Source of the DNA: a virus | Reading direction: 5' to 3' (one strand) | Virus record (IMG/VR): IMGVR_UViG_3300020442_003949 | Coordinates: 27,013 to 91,012 of that record | Length of the DNA: 64,000 nt | Shown: positions 8,879 to 18,025 of the stretch, in pieces | Layout of the letters: each line of letters opens with the position of its first letter | Numbering within the stretch: position 1 is the first letter of the stretch | Notes under the pieces: generated by a model | Seen by the model: only the letters and a program-made list of their open reading frames with translations | Databases searched by the model: none | Told to the model about the DNA's origin: nothing | Translations under genes and position numbers: made by a program

Positions 8879-10517
8879 ATTTTTCTCTTAACCAATCAAA
8901 GTCATTTATAAGCTTCAATGCAGCTAAATTGTCTTTATTTTCATAACCATAATTTCTTCCTGCATTTGCTCCTAATATAGCAAATTGACCATATAACTTA
9001 TCTGCACCAACTGTACACCATACATCTAATCTTTCTTCTGTTTCTTTAGACTTTTGTCTATCAATAATCTTAGATGCTAATTTACAACATTCTCTAAAAG
9101 CAGATTTCCAAGTTGAAAACTCATCAACATTAAATGCAGTTATATTAGAAACTTGTGGAATTGATTTAAATTTATCTGTTATACTAGTTGTCATGTCAGG
9201 TTTGGATATATCCATATTGATTGTTAGTTGCCGAGGAAATAACTTTATTCCACCATATCCGTACACTAAATCATTGATTGGATTTTTTGACCTCCACACA
9301 TGAACAGTCTCTCTATCCCAAGTGTCTACAAACAATTCAAAATTAAAATCATCCATTAAAATAGCATCTGCATCTACAATCCATACCATTTCAGATGTAG
9401 ATTGCTTTGCTGCCTGTATATGTGCTTGATGGATACCTTTTACACCATGAACACGAGTAGCATGAGGTGCTTTCTTGAGTAATTCTTTATAATGCTCATC
9501 TGCATTTACCTCGTCGTAGCTTATAAACACAACATCATATGGTTTATGCTTACTAGCAATAATATTCCATTCTTTTTTATAAACTATATGCCTATGCTCT
9601 AACTCTCTACGACTTATAGGATGATATTTAGAAAACAAGAACACGCCATTATACTTTTCGTCGTCATTACATATATTCTTAAAGGCATGATTTTCTTTTC
9701 TTTCATACTCAAATTCTTTACCTCTATAAGTATAAAATATATCAAAGTTAAAATCTAATAACTCTATACTATTACTTGTGCCAAAAAACATTTCTGTATT
9801 ACAAGTATTTAGAGCATGTTCATACTCTTCGTATGTATCAATTGTAAATATTGGATATTTACTTGCTCTTGTTGCTACAGTTTCATATTCTTTTTTATGA
9901 ACAAGATGCCTGTATTCTATTTCTTTTTTTGAAACAGGTTTATGTTTAGAAAATAGATATAACCCATCATATTTTAATTCGCCACATACATCATTTAACC
10001 AGGCATGATTTTCTTGCCTATTATATTCTTCTGCTTTACTTACTCTAAAATAAACATTAGGCATATCAATTATATCAACCATAGAAGAAATACCATAAAA
10101 CATTTCTGTTTTGGAACTTGCTAATGCCTGTTCATACTGCTCCATTGTATCAATGATAAAAATCTCATAAGGTTTAGGAGTACTAGCAATAATTGGTACT
10201 TCTTTTTTTCTGACATAAAACCTATAATCAACTTCATTTTTTGATAAAGGATAAGTTTTTGGTAGTAATGCTATACCATCGTAACAATCTCCATTTAAGA
10301 AAGTATGAGGATATTCTTGAGAAAAATTATCGGGAATATAATCAAACAAAAAGGAATTGTCAACTATAACATCAGGATACACTGTATAAAAAAATTTAGT
10401 AGTTGTCTTTTCCTGCGCTGAAAATACTGAAGTAGCAAATTTTAATGTAAAAAACTTTTCTCTTAAATTTTTATACGTTTCATCTTTTGAATCGTTGATA
10501 TAAAAAATATCATACAT
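8859..10517 (-). CDS. Glycosyltransferase with tandem N-terminal repeats
   Basis: 552 residues. The C-terminal part (about 327-552) matches the product of 14424-15347. Both have 'YDVVFISYDExNAxxxY', 'RVHGVxG' and an acidic metal motif (VDADAIL here at about 381-387), then 'YGxGGxKxxPR/K'. This is the GT-A layout with a DxD-type nucleotide-sugar site. The N-terminal part is built of about three degenerate copies of a roughly 105-residue unit. Clear phase marks are YDG/YNG at residues 79, 184 and 290, followed by 'SKKEIEYRHLVHKKE'-like segments. Each unit ends in a strand resembling the first strand of the GT domain, as if the start of the domain had been duplicated repeatedly. Confidence 0.62.
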   Translation of the reverse strand: MYDIFYINDSKDETYKNLREKFFTLKFATSVFSAQEKTTTKFFYTVYPDVIVDNSFLFDYIPDNFSQEYPHTFLNGDCYDGIALLPKTYPLSKNEVDYRFYVRKKEVPIIASTPKPYEIFIIDTMEQYEQALASSKTEMFYGISSMVDIIDMPNVYFRVSKAEEYNRQENHAWLNDVCGELKYDGLYLFSKHKPVSKKEIEYRHLVHKKEYETVATRASKYPIFTIDTYEEYEHALNTCNTEMFFGTSNSIELLDFNFDIFYTYRGKEFEYERKENHAFKNICNDDEKYNGVFLFSKYHPISRRELEHRHIVYKKEWNIIASKHKPYDVVFISYDEVNADEHYKELLKKAPHATRVHGVKGIHQAHIQAAKQSTSEMVWIVDADAILMDDFNFELFVDTWDRETVHVWRSKNPINDLVYGYGGIKLFPRQLTINMDISKPDMTTSITDKFKSIPQVSNITAFNVDEFSTWKSAFRECCKLASKIIDRQKSKETEERLDVWCTVGADKLYGQFAILGANAGRNYGYENKDNLAALKLINDFDWLREKYESSII

Positions 10518-11733
10518 TTCTAGTATTGCCGTAATGAATTACAATATAATTAGGATCATTAAATTTACGCCACGGATCAACAACAATAGAACCTACTGGT
10601 ATATTGCAGTATAAAGAATCATGTTGTTCTTGATTCATATACGAATAGGTAGTAGTAGCTGAATGAGCAAGCAAAACTACACAAGGTGAAGTAGGAACAA
10701 AATTGTCGCCTGTTTGAGGATCAATGTATTGTGGTGTAATACCGTATTCTTCGCAATAATGGCCAATTAATATAGAGTAACTTCCTTCTTCGTACGGCAC
10801 GTTAGGTTTATATGCTTTACCATGAATTAAAATAGGAAATCCGGATTTTTTTGATTCCTGCACTAATTTGCCAGCTAAATTCTTTGCTTGTATTTCTCTA
10901 GCTGTCATTATAGCATCAAACAAATCATACCCTAGCCCTAAATCGTCAGCCATGTATCGTAACGCAATATTATCTCTAGGATGACAAGCTCCGCCGTCGC
11001 CCATGCCTGCTTTCATATATTGCGGACCCATTATACGCCAGGTAGATTTAGCTAAAGCATCTGTTACAATATCAACATTTATATTTCCTTGTATTTCTGC
11101 TACATCTTGAATCATATTCACTAGAGATAATTTTGCTGAAATAAAAGTATTGTAAAATACTTTTATACATTCGCATTCGTCCCAAGTGCCAACAATATAA
11201 CGTGGCTCATTCTGCATTATAGTCTTATAAAATTCAACTAATTTTTTTGCAGGACCTGTTTCTTTGCCGTCTTCGGTTCCTATCATTACCATTTCAGGAT
11301 TTACCATGTCCCACGCTACACTGCCCATAGCAATAAGATAAGGATTATACACAAATTCACAGTTTGTAACTAAAGGTGCTAACTCTCTGCGAACGGTTCC
11401 TGGCAAGACTGTTGATATTAGAACTAGGAGTTGAGATTTTTTCATATAATGATTTGCTTCTTTTAGCACAGATTTTGCTATATCATATGAAAAATCTTTT
11501 GGAGGTAAATCTACGATAGGTGTTTTGCCATCGTATCTTGTATCGTGTGGTGTAGGTACTGCTACAAATACAATATCTTTTCCTTCAACTACTTCTTTGA
11601 TTGATTCAACAACTTTGACGTTATTTGACTTAACAGATTGTACATCATAACCATCAACTTGATAACCATTTTTTGCTATTTCAGTAGCACAAGGCATACC
11701 TAATTTTCCTAAACCAATATATCCAATCTTCAT
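10510..11733 (-). CDS. ugd: Nucleotide-sugar (UDP-glucose 6-) dehydrogenase
   Basis: A 407-residue member of the UDP-glucose/GDP-mannose dehydrogenase family. The NAD-binding GxGxxG is in 'YIGLGKLGMP' at the N-terminus. The catalytic cysteine is in 'GDGGACHPRDN' (about residue 249), matching the family pattern GGxCxPKD. The C-terminal UDP-binding domain includes 'HGKAYKPNVP' and 'SPCVVLLAHS'. The enzyme oxidises C6 of a nucleotide sugar to a uronic acid using two NAD+. It would supply an acidic sugar to the transferases around it. It overlaps the following GT gene by 8 bases and the preceding gene ends 1 base away. Confidence 0.88.
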   Translation of the reverse strand: MKIGYIGLGKLGMPCATEIAKNGYQVDGYDVQSVKSNNVKVVESIKEVVEGKDIVFVAVPTPHDTRYDGKTPIVDLPPKDFSYDIAKSVLKEANHYMKKSQLLVLISTVLPGTVRRELAPLVTNCEFVYNPYLIAMGSVAWDMVNPEMVMIGTEDGKETGPAKKLVEFYKTIMQNEPRYIVGTWDECECIKVFYNTFISAKLSLVNMIQDVAEIQGNINVDIVTDALAKSTWRIMGPQYMKAGMGDGGACHPRDNIALRYMADDLGLGYDLFDAIMTAREIQAKNLAGKLVQESKKSGFPILIHGKAYKPNVPYEEGSYSILIGHYCEEYGITPQYIDPQTGDNFVPTSPCVVLLAHSATTTYSYMNQEQHDSLYCNIPVGSIVVDPWRKFNDPNYIVIHYGNTRNV

Positions 11734-11734
11734 C

Positions 11735-13024
11735 TTATTCCTTATTAAAAAAGTCTAGTAAAATTGGTATTAAATCTGTCTGATAATACCAATTTTCAAC
11801 ATTCTTTACCGTATATAAATTATGTAATAAATCTGGTAGCATTTCATATAAAATTGATACCCATTGATTATCTGGTATACCATACAACCTGTCAAATTCT
11901 TTTAAAACCTTCCTAAGCCTTTGATGATTGTCATCTATTTCATCATAACTGTGATCTATCCATTTATCAAACATTCTATATCCATAACTTCTTAATGCAG
12001 CTACATTACCTTTTGGACCAGCAACAATAAAAGGCTGTAGCATTCCAAAAGGTTTAAATGACTTTTCTGTTATAAATGGAACTTCTACCCTATCTTCCCA
12101 TGTTTCACTCACTAATTGAAAATAACTTTTTAAAGTATGTATCCAACCCACTCTATCAGCTAAATTGATATCTAAATCTAAATTGTTGTGATTTTTACTC
12201 ATATCATTTGCTTCAATTATTTTACAATGAATATCTCCAATTTTATGTAATTGTTCAAATTCTTTTTTATATTCGGAAAAATCCTCTGCCCAAGAATAAT
12301 TTCTTAATTGTTCTGCATCACAAGGAGCACATTCGGTAAATCTACCTAAACTATATAATGCTCTATCATATCTATGATGCATTTGATGAGCTACTATTAC
12401 AACTCTAGCCTTTCTAGGCCTCCTATTATAATTTAATGATTTATACGGAACACGTTCTTTTCTTATAATAGAATGAATTTTTTCTTGCTGATTTTTATTT
12501 GATATCGGATCATCCCATTGTATAAACCTTTCTAAATGTCTACCAGCAACTATATTATAAGCATTTTTAGTTCCTAGCTTACCTTTATACTCGCCTACTG
12601 CATGTGCTCCTGTTATTATAGTAATATTACTAGGTACAGTAAATAAAGCATTACAAAAATTCCCTATATGTGGATCTGCATAACCATCAAATGCGTTACA
12701 TTCTGTGTCATCACATATTAGCCAGTGTACTAAACCATTTTCACTGTCTTCTTTTATCCGTTTTGACATAGGAAAAACACCTGGATTATAATCCAGGGAT
12801 TGCCAATCACCGAAAATGAAATCTAATTCACGGCGAGCATGAGAAAAAATAACATACTTGCTGCCAACAGGTAAGTCAAAAATTGTTTTATAAGTGTATA
12901 AACTTAATTTATCATAACTCTCTTTAAACATGCTTAGTGTACATATGGGTTTCACATCATTTCGAGGTATACCTACAAAAAGTTCTTTTCCTATTTTTGT
13001 AATTAGAAAAACAATTTCTGTCAT
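11735..13024 (-). CDS. Glycosyltransferase-like protein (same C-terminal motif as 5768-6685)
   Basis: 429 residues. The C-terminal part holds 'PFITEKSFKPFGMLQPFIVAG', then 'LRSYGYRMFDKWID', the same GT10-like nucleotide-binding pattern seen in the 5768-6685 product. The middle contains an 'RRPRKARVVIVAHQMHHRYDR' region that could start a Rossmann-type domain, consistent with a GT-B fold. It overlaps the radical SAM gene upstream by 4 bases (ATGA), indicating coupled translation. Donor and acceptor are unknown. Confidence 0.55.
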   Translation of the reverse strand: MTEIVFLITKIGKELFVGIPRNDVKPICTLSMFKESYDKLSLYTYKTIFDLPVGSKYVIFSHARRELDFIFGDWQSLDYNPGVFPMSKRIKEDSENGLVHWLICDDTECNAFDGYADPHIGNFCNALFTVPSNITIITGAHAVGEYKGKLGTKNAYNIVAGRHLERFIQWDDPISNKNQQEKIHSIIRKERVPYKSLNYNRRPRKARVVIVAHQMHHRYDRALYSLGRFTECAPCDAEQLRNYSWAEDFSEYKKEFEQLHKIGDIHCKIIEANDMSKNHNNLDLDINLADRVGWIHTLKSYFQLVSETWEDRVEVPFITEKSFKPFGMLQPFIVAGPKGNVAALRSYGYRMFDKWIDHSYDEIDDNHQRLRKVLKEFDRLYGIPDNQWVSILYEMLPDLLHNLYTVKNVENWYYQTDLIPILLDFFNKE

Positions 13025-14427
13025 TTTTTATTATCCCAATAAAAATCATACATTTCAGGAAAAGTTTGTAAAAAATTTGTATCTCTACGCCTATCATGCT
13101 CATCTACAAAAATTATAAAATCTTTCCTGTGTTGTTGTAAATCAACACTGTCAAAATTATTATCTTTAAATATATCAACAATCCTTTGAAATTTTGCAAG
13201 TTCCCATGAATAGAAACCGTAATTTTCTTTTCCTCTTATATTTCTATACTCAAGATTATTTTGCATAAAATCTCTATATTTCGTAAAATGCTCTGACCAA
13301 TTTTTGTATCCTATGAATATAGACTGATGTTTTGGCCAACGTAAGTAAGGTGTATCTAATATAATTGGAATTGCTTTATTTGTTCCACCAAATTCTAATT
13401 TAAGTTCTAAAATATCTTTCAAAAATTTATCAAAAGAAAATATGCTTAAAACATTGAACGTGCTTGTGCATGTAAATGTACAATTTGGAACTTCTATTAG
13501 TATTCTTCTAATATTATGTAACCATTTATTGTAATCTAGTCCATATCTAATATAATTTGCTTGATCGCCGTATGCTTCTGCACTTGTAAAAATTTTTAAT
13601 TTTTTTACTTTCCTTTGCCCACCAATAATTTTTATTTTTTCTACAAATTTATTCATTATTTCATCTGTAGGACAAAGATTACTATTGATAGAAAATTCTA
13701 AATCAGGCCTTGGATTCAAAATTAAATCATCAAGAATTTTAAATGTATCTTTTGTTAAAAGAGGTTCTCCTCCTGTAATCCTGAAATGCTTTAGATCGTT
13801 TGCTAATGTAGGCCACCATTTCCAAAAAGCTTCTACGTAAGGATTATGTTCTTTATTAGGAATAGGCATGTGATCATGCCTTTTTAACCAACTTAAATCA
13901 TGCAAATTTGAACTAGTAGGATAAGGCCCATATTCATTTATTTCTTCCATCCATTTACTACTTACTTGCGGAGAACAATAACTACATTTAAAATTACAAA
14001 CACTACTAAAACTAACTTCTAAATAAGATGGATTTACATTCTTTTTCCAATGAGAATTTATAATGTCATTTACATAAGGTTGTGCCCACCATTCGTAAGA
14101 CTTAAACATTCTATCACTTAATATAGAATCATTATTGTCCTCTACTTTCCAACAATAATCGCACTCACTAGGCCTTTTACCTTCTAACATTTCTTTTCTT
14201 GCAAGTTTTTTCCAATAAGTGTTATGCAATGCACTTGGGTGATGATTAACTTCGTCTAATGGTATTTTATGCGGTTCAGGATGATGACAACTGTGAGTTA
14301 ATCCATTATGTAAATGTAATGTTACTTGCTTCCATTTTGCTGTACAAAAAGTAGGAGATATATTATCTAAAACCGATTCTTTATAATTTTTTACTTTCTG
14401 CAAAAAATTGTTTTCTTCAATACTCAT
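13021..14427 (-). CDS. Radical SAM protein (twitch-type), copy 3 of the island
   Basis: 468 residues. The cluster motif is C144-x3-C148-x2-C151 (CNFKCSYC), with TGGEP at about 218-222. The N-terminal module has C28, C47 with 'CHHPEPHK', and C89-x2-C92-W, the pattern seen in the other twitch-type copies. This copy lies away from the other four radical SAM genes. It sits between two glycosyltransferase genes with 4-base overlaps on both sides, tying the radical chemistry closely to sugar transfer. Confidence 0.85.
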   Translation of the reverse strand: MSIEENNFLQKVKNYKESVLDNISPTFCTAKWKQVTLHLHNGLTHSCHHPEPHKIPLDEVNHHPSALHNTYWKKLARKEMLEGKRPSECDYCWKVEDNNDSILSDRMFKSYEWWAQPYVNDIINSHWKKNVNPSYLEVSFSSVCNFKCSYCSPQVSSKWMEEINEYGPYPTSSNLHDLSWLKRHDHMPIPNKEHNPYVEAFWKWWPTLANDLKHFRITGGEPLLTKDTFKILDDLILNPRPDLEFSINSNLCPTDEIMNKFVEKIKIIGGQRKVKKLKIFTSAEAYGDQANYIRYGLDYNKWLHNIRRILIEVPNCTFTCTSTFNVLSIFSFDKFLKDILELKLEFGGTNKAIPIILDTPYLRWPKHQSIFIGYKNWSEHFTKYRDFMQNNLEYRNIRGKENYGFYSWELAKFQRIVDIFKDNNFDSVDLQQHRKDFIIFVDEHDRRRDTNFLQTFPEMYDFYWDNKK

Positions 14428-15347
14428 TCTGGATCAATTACTTTCTTAGATATCCGTGTAGGATTCATATAAACTGTTTTAAAAAATTTACTTTGCTTAA
14501 AATTTAACGGCTCTCTCGCAATTGGAAGATTCAACTGTTTAATTAACTGTTCCCCAGTAATATGTATTTGATTTTCAAGTTGAGCTAATGAAAATTTTTC
14601 ATATTCTGTAAACCATAAATTGTTCAAATATTGAAAATCTCTTACATTTACGTAATTCCAATTAGAACACATAGTTTTAAACAGACCTTCTCTAGCGCCC
14701 ATAATAGCCCAATTACCATTTTCAACATCTGCACCAATCATCAACCATATATATAGTCTGTGTAAATTTTTCCAGTGATTTTCTTTAAACTGATCTAATG
14801 TAGGTTTAACACCTTGATCAAGTGCCATTTTTACGCCTTCGCGAAATCCTGCTCGCCAAGCTTGATGTGGAGTTGCATTATTATATATATCAGAAAAACA
14901 AGAATTCATCTGTATATATTCTACATCCCAACAAAAATCTACTTGAGCATGTGGATTATCTTTATCTGCATTCTCATGAGTTTTCATATTTAAAACAAAT
15001 TCTTTAGGCCAACATTTTACTCCACCATTACCATACATAAGTCCATTTATTACATTATAGCCGCACCATGAAATAACTTTATTTTCTAATTCTATATGTT
15101 CTTCAAAATCAATTTCCTGCGTTAAAAAATGTTCTCTTATACGATTATCACCATCAATTGTTACAAATCTATCTGTTTCAGATAGATTTGCACAGGCCTT
15201 GTGCGCTGAATCAGAACCTTCTACACCATGCACTCGTTTTGCCCAAGGAATTTTTTTGCACAAATCAGCGTAATTTTGTTCTGCGTTAGGCTCGTCATAA
15301 CTTAGAAAAATAACATCATAATCTAAAACTTTAAATTTAGTAGACAT
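14424..15347 (-). CDS. GT-A type glycosyltransferase
   Basis: About 307 residues. The open frame extends to a TTG at 15374, but ATG at 15347 is preferred: it leaves only an 11-base overlap with the gene upstream and has AAAGAG just before it. It is homologous to the C-terminal domain of the 8859-10517 protein: 'YDVIFLSYDEPNAEQNY', 'KRVHGVEGSD', an acidic 'TIDGDNRI' in the DxD position, and 'YGNGGVKCWPKE'. Further conserved tryptophan-rich segments follow ('HQAWRAGFREG', 'IMGAREGLF'). The gene runs into the radical SAM gene with an ATGA overlap. Confidence 0.62.
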   Translation of the reverse strand: MSTKFKVLDYDVIFLSYDEPNAEQNYADLCKKIPWAKRVHGVEGSDSAHKACANLSETDRFVTIDGDNRIREHFLTQEIDFEEHIELENKVISWCGYNVINGLMYGNGGVKCWPKEFVLNMKTHENADKDNPHAQVDFCWDVEYIQMNSCFSDIYNNATPHQAWRAGFREGVKMALDQGVKPTLDQFKENHWKNLHRLYIWLMIGADVENGNWAIMGAREGLFKTMCSNWNYVNVRDFQYLNNLWFTEYEKFSLAQLENQIHITGEQLIKQLNLPIAREPLNFKQSKFFKTVYMNPTRISKKVIDPE

Positions 15348-15900
15348 ACCCGACTCTTTCATAATTGTAATCAAAAATTTTATTTGTATAAATGCTAATC
15401 AAACTACCTTCTTTGTTATGTTCAAATTCTTCAGAAAAATCTATAATGAAATAATGTTTTTTTATTAGTTGTTCTAAGTCAACTTGTAATTGTTTATAAA
15501 GAATATTTGGATTATTAAATTCCGTTACACTAAAAAATAGTTGGAAATTATCTAAAGCAATATTTGTTTTACACTCTACTTCTAATTGATCATTAATCAG
15601 GAATTTCCAACATACTTCATCACAACTTTGAATTATTGTAATTCCAGATCTATCAATATTTTGTGGAATTTGGTAAAGAATTTGATTTATATTTTTAGAG
15701 AAAACATCTATTTCATTTTTCTTTTTAAATTCATATATATTTTTTGTTTCATTAAATTCTACAAAAAATTTGTTTGATGATTCTTTTCCTTCATGAATTA
15801 ATTTTACATCTTCTATATCTACCTCAACAAAATTCTCCAAAGGCTGAATATTAGTAATAGAAAGAATTTTTCCATTGTCTGGATTAAATTTTACAAACAT
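15337..15900 (-). CDS. Unknown protein, 187 residues
   Basis: I do not recognise the family. The N-terminus 'MFVKFNPDNGKILSI' resembles the opening strands of many phage fibre-assembly and structural accessory proteins. The rest is predicted mixed beta strands with an acidic tone and no catalytic motif. It follows the GT8-like gene after 2 bases and overlaps the next transferase, so it is part of the same transcription unit. A role in fibre assembly or as an adaptor for the glycosylation genes is possible but not shown. Confidence 0.6.
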   Translation of the reverse strand: MFVKFNPDNGKILSITNIQPLENFVEVDIEDVKLIHEGKESSNKFFVEFNETKNIYEFKKKNEIDVFSKNINQILYQIPQNIDRSGITIIQSCDEVCWKFLINDQLEVECKTNIALDNFQLFFSVTEFNNPNILYKQLQVDLEQLIKKHYFIIDFSEEFEHNKEGSLISIYTNKIFDYNYERVGYVY

Positions 15901-15902
15901 TA

Positions 15903-16727
15903 TTATATTCCTAAATACTTTTCATACGTACTTACAATACTTTCAGTTGCAAAATCATTATTTACATAATGGAATATTCCATCTTGCAAATAATTACCAA
16001 TATACAATTTCAAGTCATTTGTAAGATATACTGGAACTTTATCTTGCCAATTATCTTTAACTGATTGCCAATCTTGAACATAGGGTTTCATATGAACAAA
16101 TTTTAAAAAATCTACTTTTCTATTTGTTATTTCCGTATCATTATTTAGAATTTTACTTGCAATTGCACAAGTTAAATCCATACTAGGTTGCTTTGGATAA
16201 AATTCTTTACAATATTGACCATAAAAAAGTTCCCAATTTTTTGAAATTAATTCTACCCAAGTAAAAAAATCTTGCGAAGACGGACTTTTCTTAAAATAAT
16301 GCAAACCGTTATATAAATTAGGTAAATTATTATATGTAAATGATTTCCTATAATAATCATTAGTGATTAATGTAGATCTATAAGTAAAAACCTTAGATAA
16401 GTAAAATAAATTATAATTTTGAAAAAAATTCCACCACGCATCTAACTGATTTAAAACTAAAATATCAGTATCTAATACAATTGTTTCGTCATAAGGACTA
16501 TTGTGATAAATTTTCCATCTATTAAGCACATCATATCTTGAATTATCATGCTCTATCCAAGAAGGTTTTATTACAAAATCAAAAATGCTTTTATATTTTT
16601 TTGGAACTCTTGAATTAGTGATTATTGATATTGGAATTTCTGAATTAATCTTTAAACTAACAGCAGCCAAGCAAGCCTGTTTGACATAAGAATTACCTTT
16701 AGCATAAAATACATATCCTTTAGACAT
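15903..16727 (-). CDS. Glycosyltransferase, GT8-like (copy 1)
   Basis: 274 residues from ATG at 16727. The frame extends to a TTG at 16745, but the ATG gives a normal 8-base overlap with the upstream gene. The opening 'GYVFYAKGNSYVKQACLAAVSLK', broken by 'ITNSR', matches the start of GT8-type enzymes. 'PYDETIVLDTDILVL' holds the DxD metal site. 'YNGLHYFKKS' and a late 'FVHMKPYVQDW' fit the acceptor side and the terminal HxxG-like region. It is a paralogue of the next gene upstream. Confidence 0.62.
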   Translation of the reverse strand: MSKGYVFYAKGNSYVKQACLAAVSLKINSEIPISIITNSRVPKKYKSIFDFVIKPSWIEHDNSRYDVLNRWKIYHNSPYDETIVLDTDILVLNQLDAWWNFFQNYNLFYLSKVFTYRSTLITNDYYRKSFTYNNLPNLYNGLHYFKKSPSSQDFFTWVELISKNWELFYGQYCKEFYPKQPSMDLTCAIASKILNNDTEITNRKVDFLKFVHMKPYVQDWQSVKDNWQDKVPVYLTNDLKLYIGNYLQDGIFHYVNNDFATESIVSTYEKYLGI

Positions 16728-17622
16728 TTTTAAATTCCTTATCAATGCATCTATTTAAACTAAACTTATTCATTACATGAACTGATAAACCATTTGTAAC
16801 TGCTAGTGTATATTCTCCTAAATAATCTTCTTTTTCTAACAAGAATGTTATTTTTTGGTCTTTAATATTGTAACAGATATCTTTATCTGTAGTATAGTAT
16901 AACCTTCCTGGCATAGATTTTGCGAAATCACCTTCTGTATAACCATTCATAATATGAATAGCAATACTAAATGCATGATCATTTCTAAAATAAGATTGAT
17001 TAATTTGGAAAATTGATCTATAATGATTCCAGTTTTCTTGTATGTGTTGAACTAAATCAAAAAATATTCTATTTTCTTTAGATTTCCGAAAAAATACTAC
17101 AGTAGCCCAATAAAATTTAACTCCTATGTCATTTATATACGTAAATTCATTAGATTTTCTGAATAAAGTTAAATCACATGCATCATGATAAATTAAAAAA
17201 TTATTATTTTGCTGAAAACACTGTAAATATTGATCATTACATAAAACAATATCTGTGTCTAATAATAATGTTTCATCATACGGAGAAATATCATAAGCTT
17301 TTGATCTTAATTGATTTTTAAATTGTAATTTAATTCTAGTTAGGGTGCCATCTCTATAATTTTTATAAAAATGATTTTCTGTTGTGCTTAATACCGTATT
17401 TTCATTATTATTTTTTTCCGACCAAACTACTTCTATAATATTATCAAAAACTTCCTCTGCATCTTGATATTGTTTTTTTAGATATTCTAAACTATCTGTA
17501 ACTACTGTTGTAGGTAAATTAAGGTAATATTTTACTTTTTTTGCAAGAAAATATGCCTGTTTTAAATAATCTATTTTTGCATTATTCCTTGCAAAAAGTA
17601 AAATGCCCGCAGATTTATTCAT
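16720..17622 (-). CDS. Glycosyltransferase, GT8-like (copy 2)
   Basis: 300 residues. It shares with its neighbour the start 'GILLFARNNAKIDYLKQAYF', the metal motif 'PYDETLLLDTDIVL', a 'KFYWATVVFFRKS' segment and a late 'LSVHVMNK' histidine. The two genes are tandem paralogues with an 8-base overlap. Nucleotide-sugar transfer is likely; the sugar is unknown. The start overlaps the 115-residue gene by 4 bases (ATGA), so the block from 17966 downwards appears translationally coupled. Confidence 0.62.
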   Translation of the reverse strand: MNKSAGILLFARNNAKIDYLKQAYFLAKKVKYYLNLPTTVVTDSLEYLKKQYQDAEEVFDNIIEVVWSEKNNNENTVLSTTENHFYKNYRDGTLTRIKLQFKNQLRSKAYDISPYDETLLLDTDIVLCNDQYLQCFQQNNNFLIYHDACDLTLFRKSNEFTYINDIGVKFYWATVVFFRKSKENRIFFDLVQHIQENWNHYRSIFQINQSYFRNDHAFSIAIHIMNGYTEGDFAKSMPGRLYYTTDKDICYNIKDQKITFLLEKEDYLGEYTLAVTNGLSVHVMNKFSLNRCIDKEFKNV

Positions 17623-17966
17623 AAATTAACTAAATTTTCTACAGTTCTTTGTTTTTTAATCTGACTATATTCAGTGAGATATTTATTTGTTGCTCGAAAG
17701 TAAACATCTAAGATATCTTTAAAAAAAGACTTTAGATCTTCTATATATATTGGTATATTGTTATCATCTACTAAAATTAATTCATCTTGATTATTACGAA
17801 TCATTATATCACAAAAAGAAATTAATTCTTTTGAAACTGTAAATTGACTACCATTTGTATAATATATAGAATTTTGAGCGAATTGCTCTTGAAATATTTT
17901 TGTTTGATTGTGAAGTGTAACCATGTAATTTGAAAAAGCTAATGCTTTCTCTAATTTTTCATCCAT
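17619..17966 (-). CDS. Unknown protein, 115 residues, first gene of the island
   Basis: A helical protein with no motif I can name. Segments include 'SNYMVTLHNQTKIFQEQF' and 'LKSFFKDILDVYFRATNKY'. ATG at 17966 is preceded by AGGAG, and an exact TATAAATA box lies 22 bases upstream, so it probably leads a late transcript running into the glycosyltransferase genes. Similar small helical proteins lie beside fibre genes in marine T4-like phages, but I cannot assign a function. Confidence 0.65.
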   Translation of the reverse strand: MDEKLEKALAFSNYMVTLHNQTKIFQEQFAQNSIYYTNGSQFTVSKELISFCDIMIRNNQDELILVDDNNIPIYIEDLKSFFKDILDVYFRATNKYLTEYSQIKKQRTVENLVNL

Positions 17967-17987
17967 ACTTCTCCTATAAATGTATTT

Positions 17988-17995
17988 TATTTATA
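17988..17995 (-). promoter_or_regulatory. T4-type late promoter box TATAAATA
   Basis: The minus strand reads TATAAATA exactly, the T4 late promoter recognised by the gp55 sigma factor. It lies 21 bases before the ATG at 17966 with AGGAG between. It would drive the accessory island as a late operon. Confidence 0.55.
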
Positions 17996-18025
17996 AAAGA
18001 GAAATAAAGATGAAAATAACATTGA

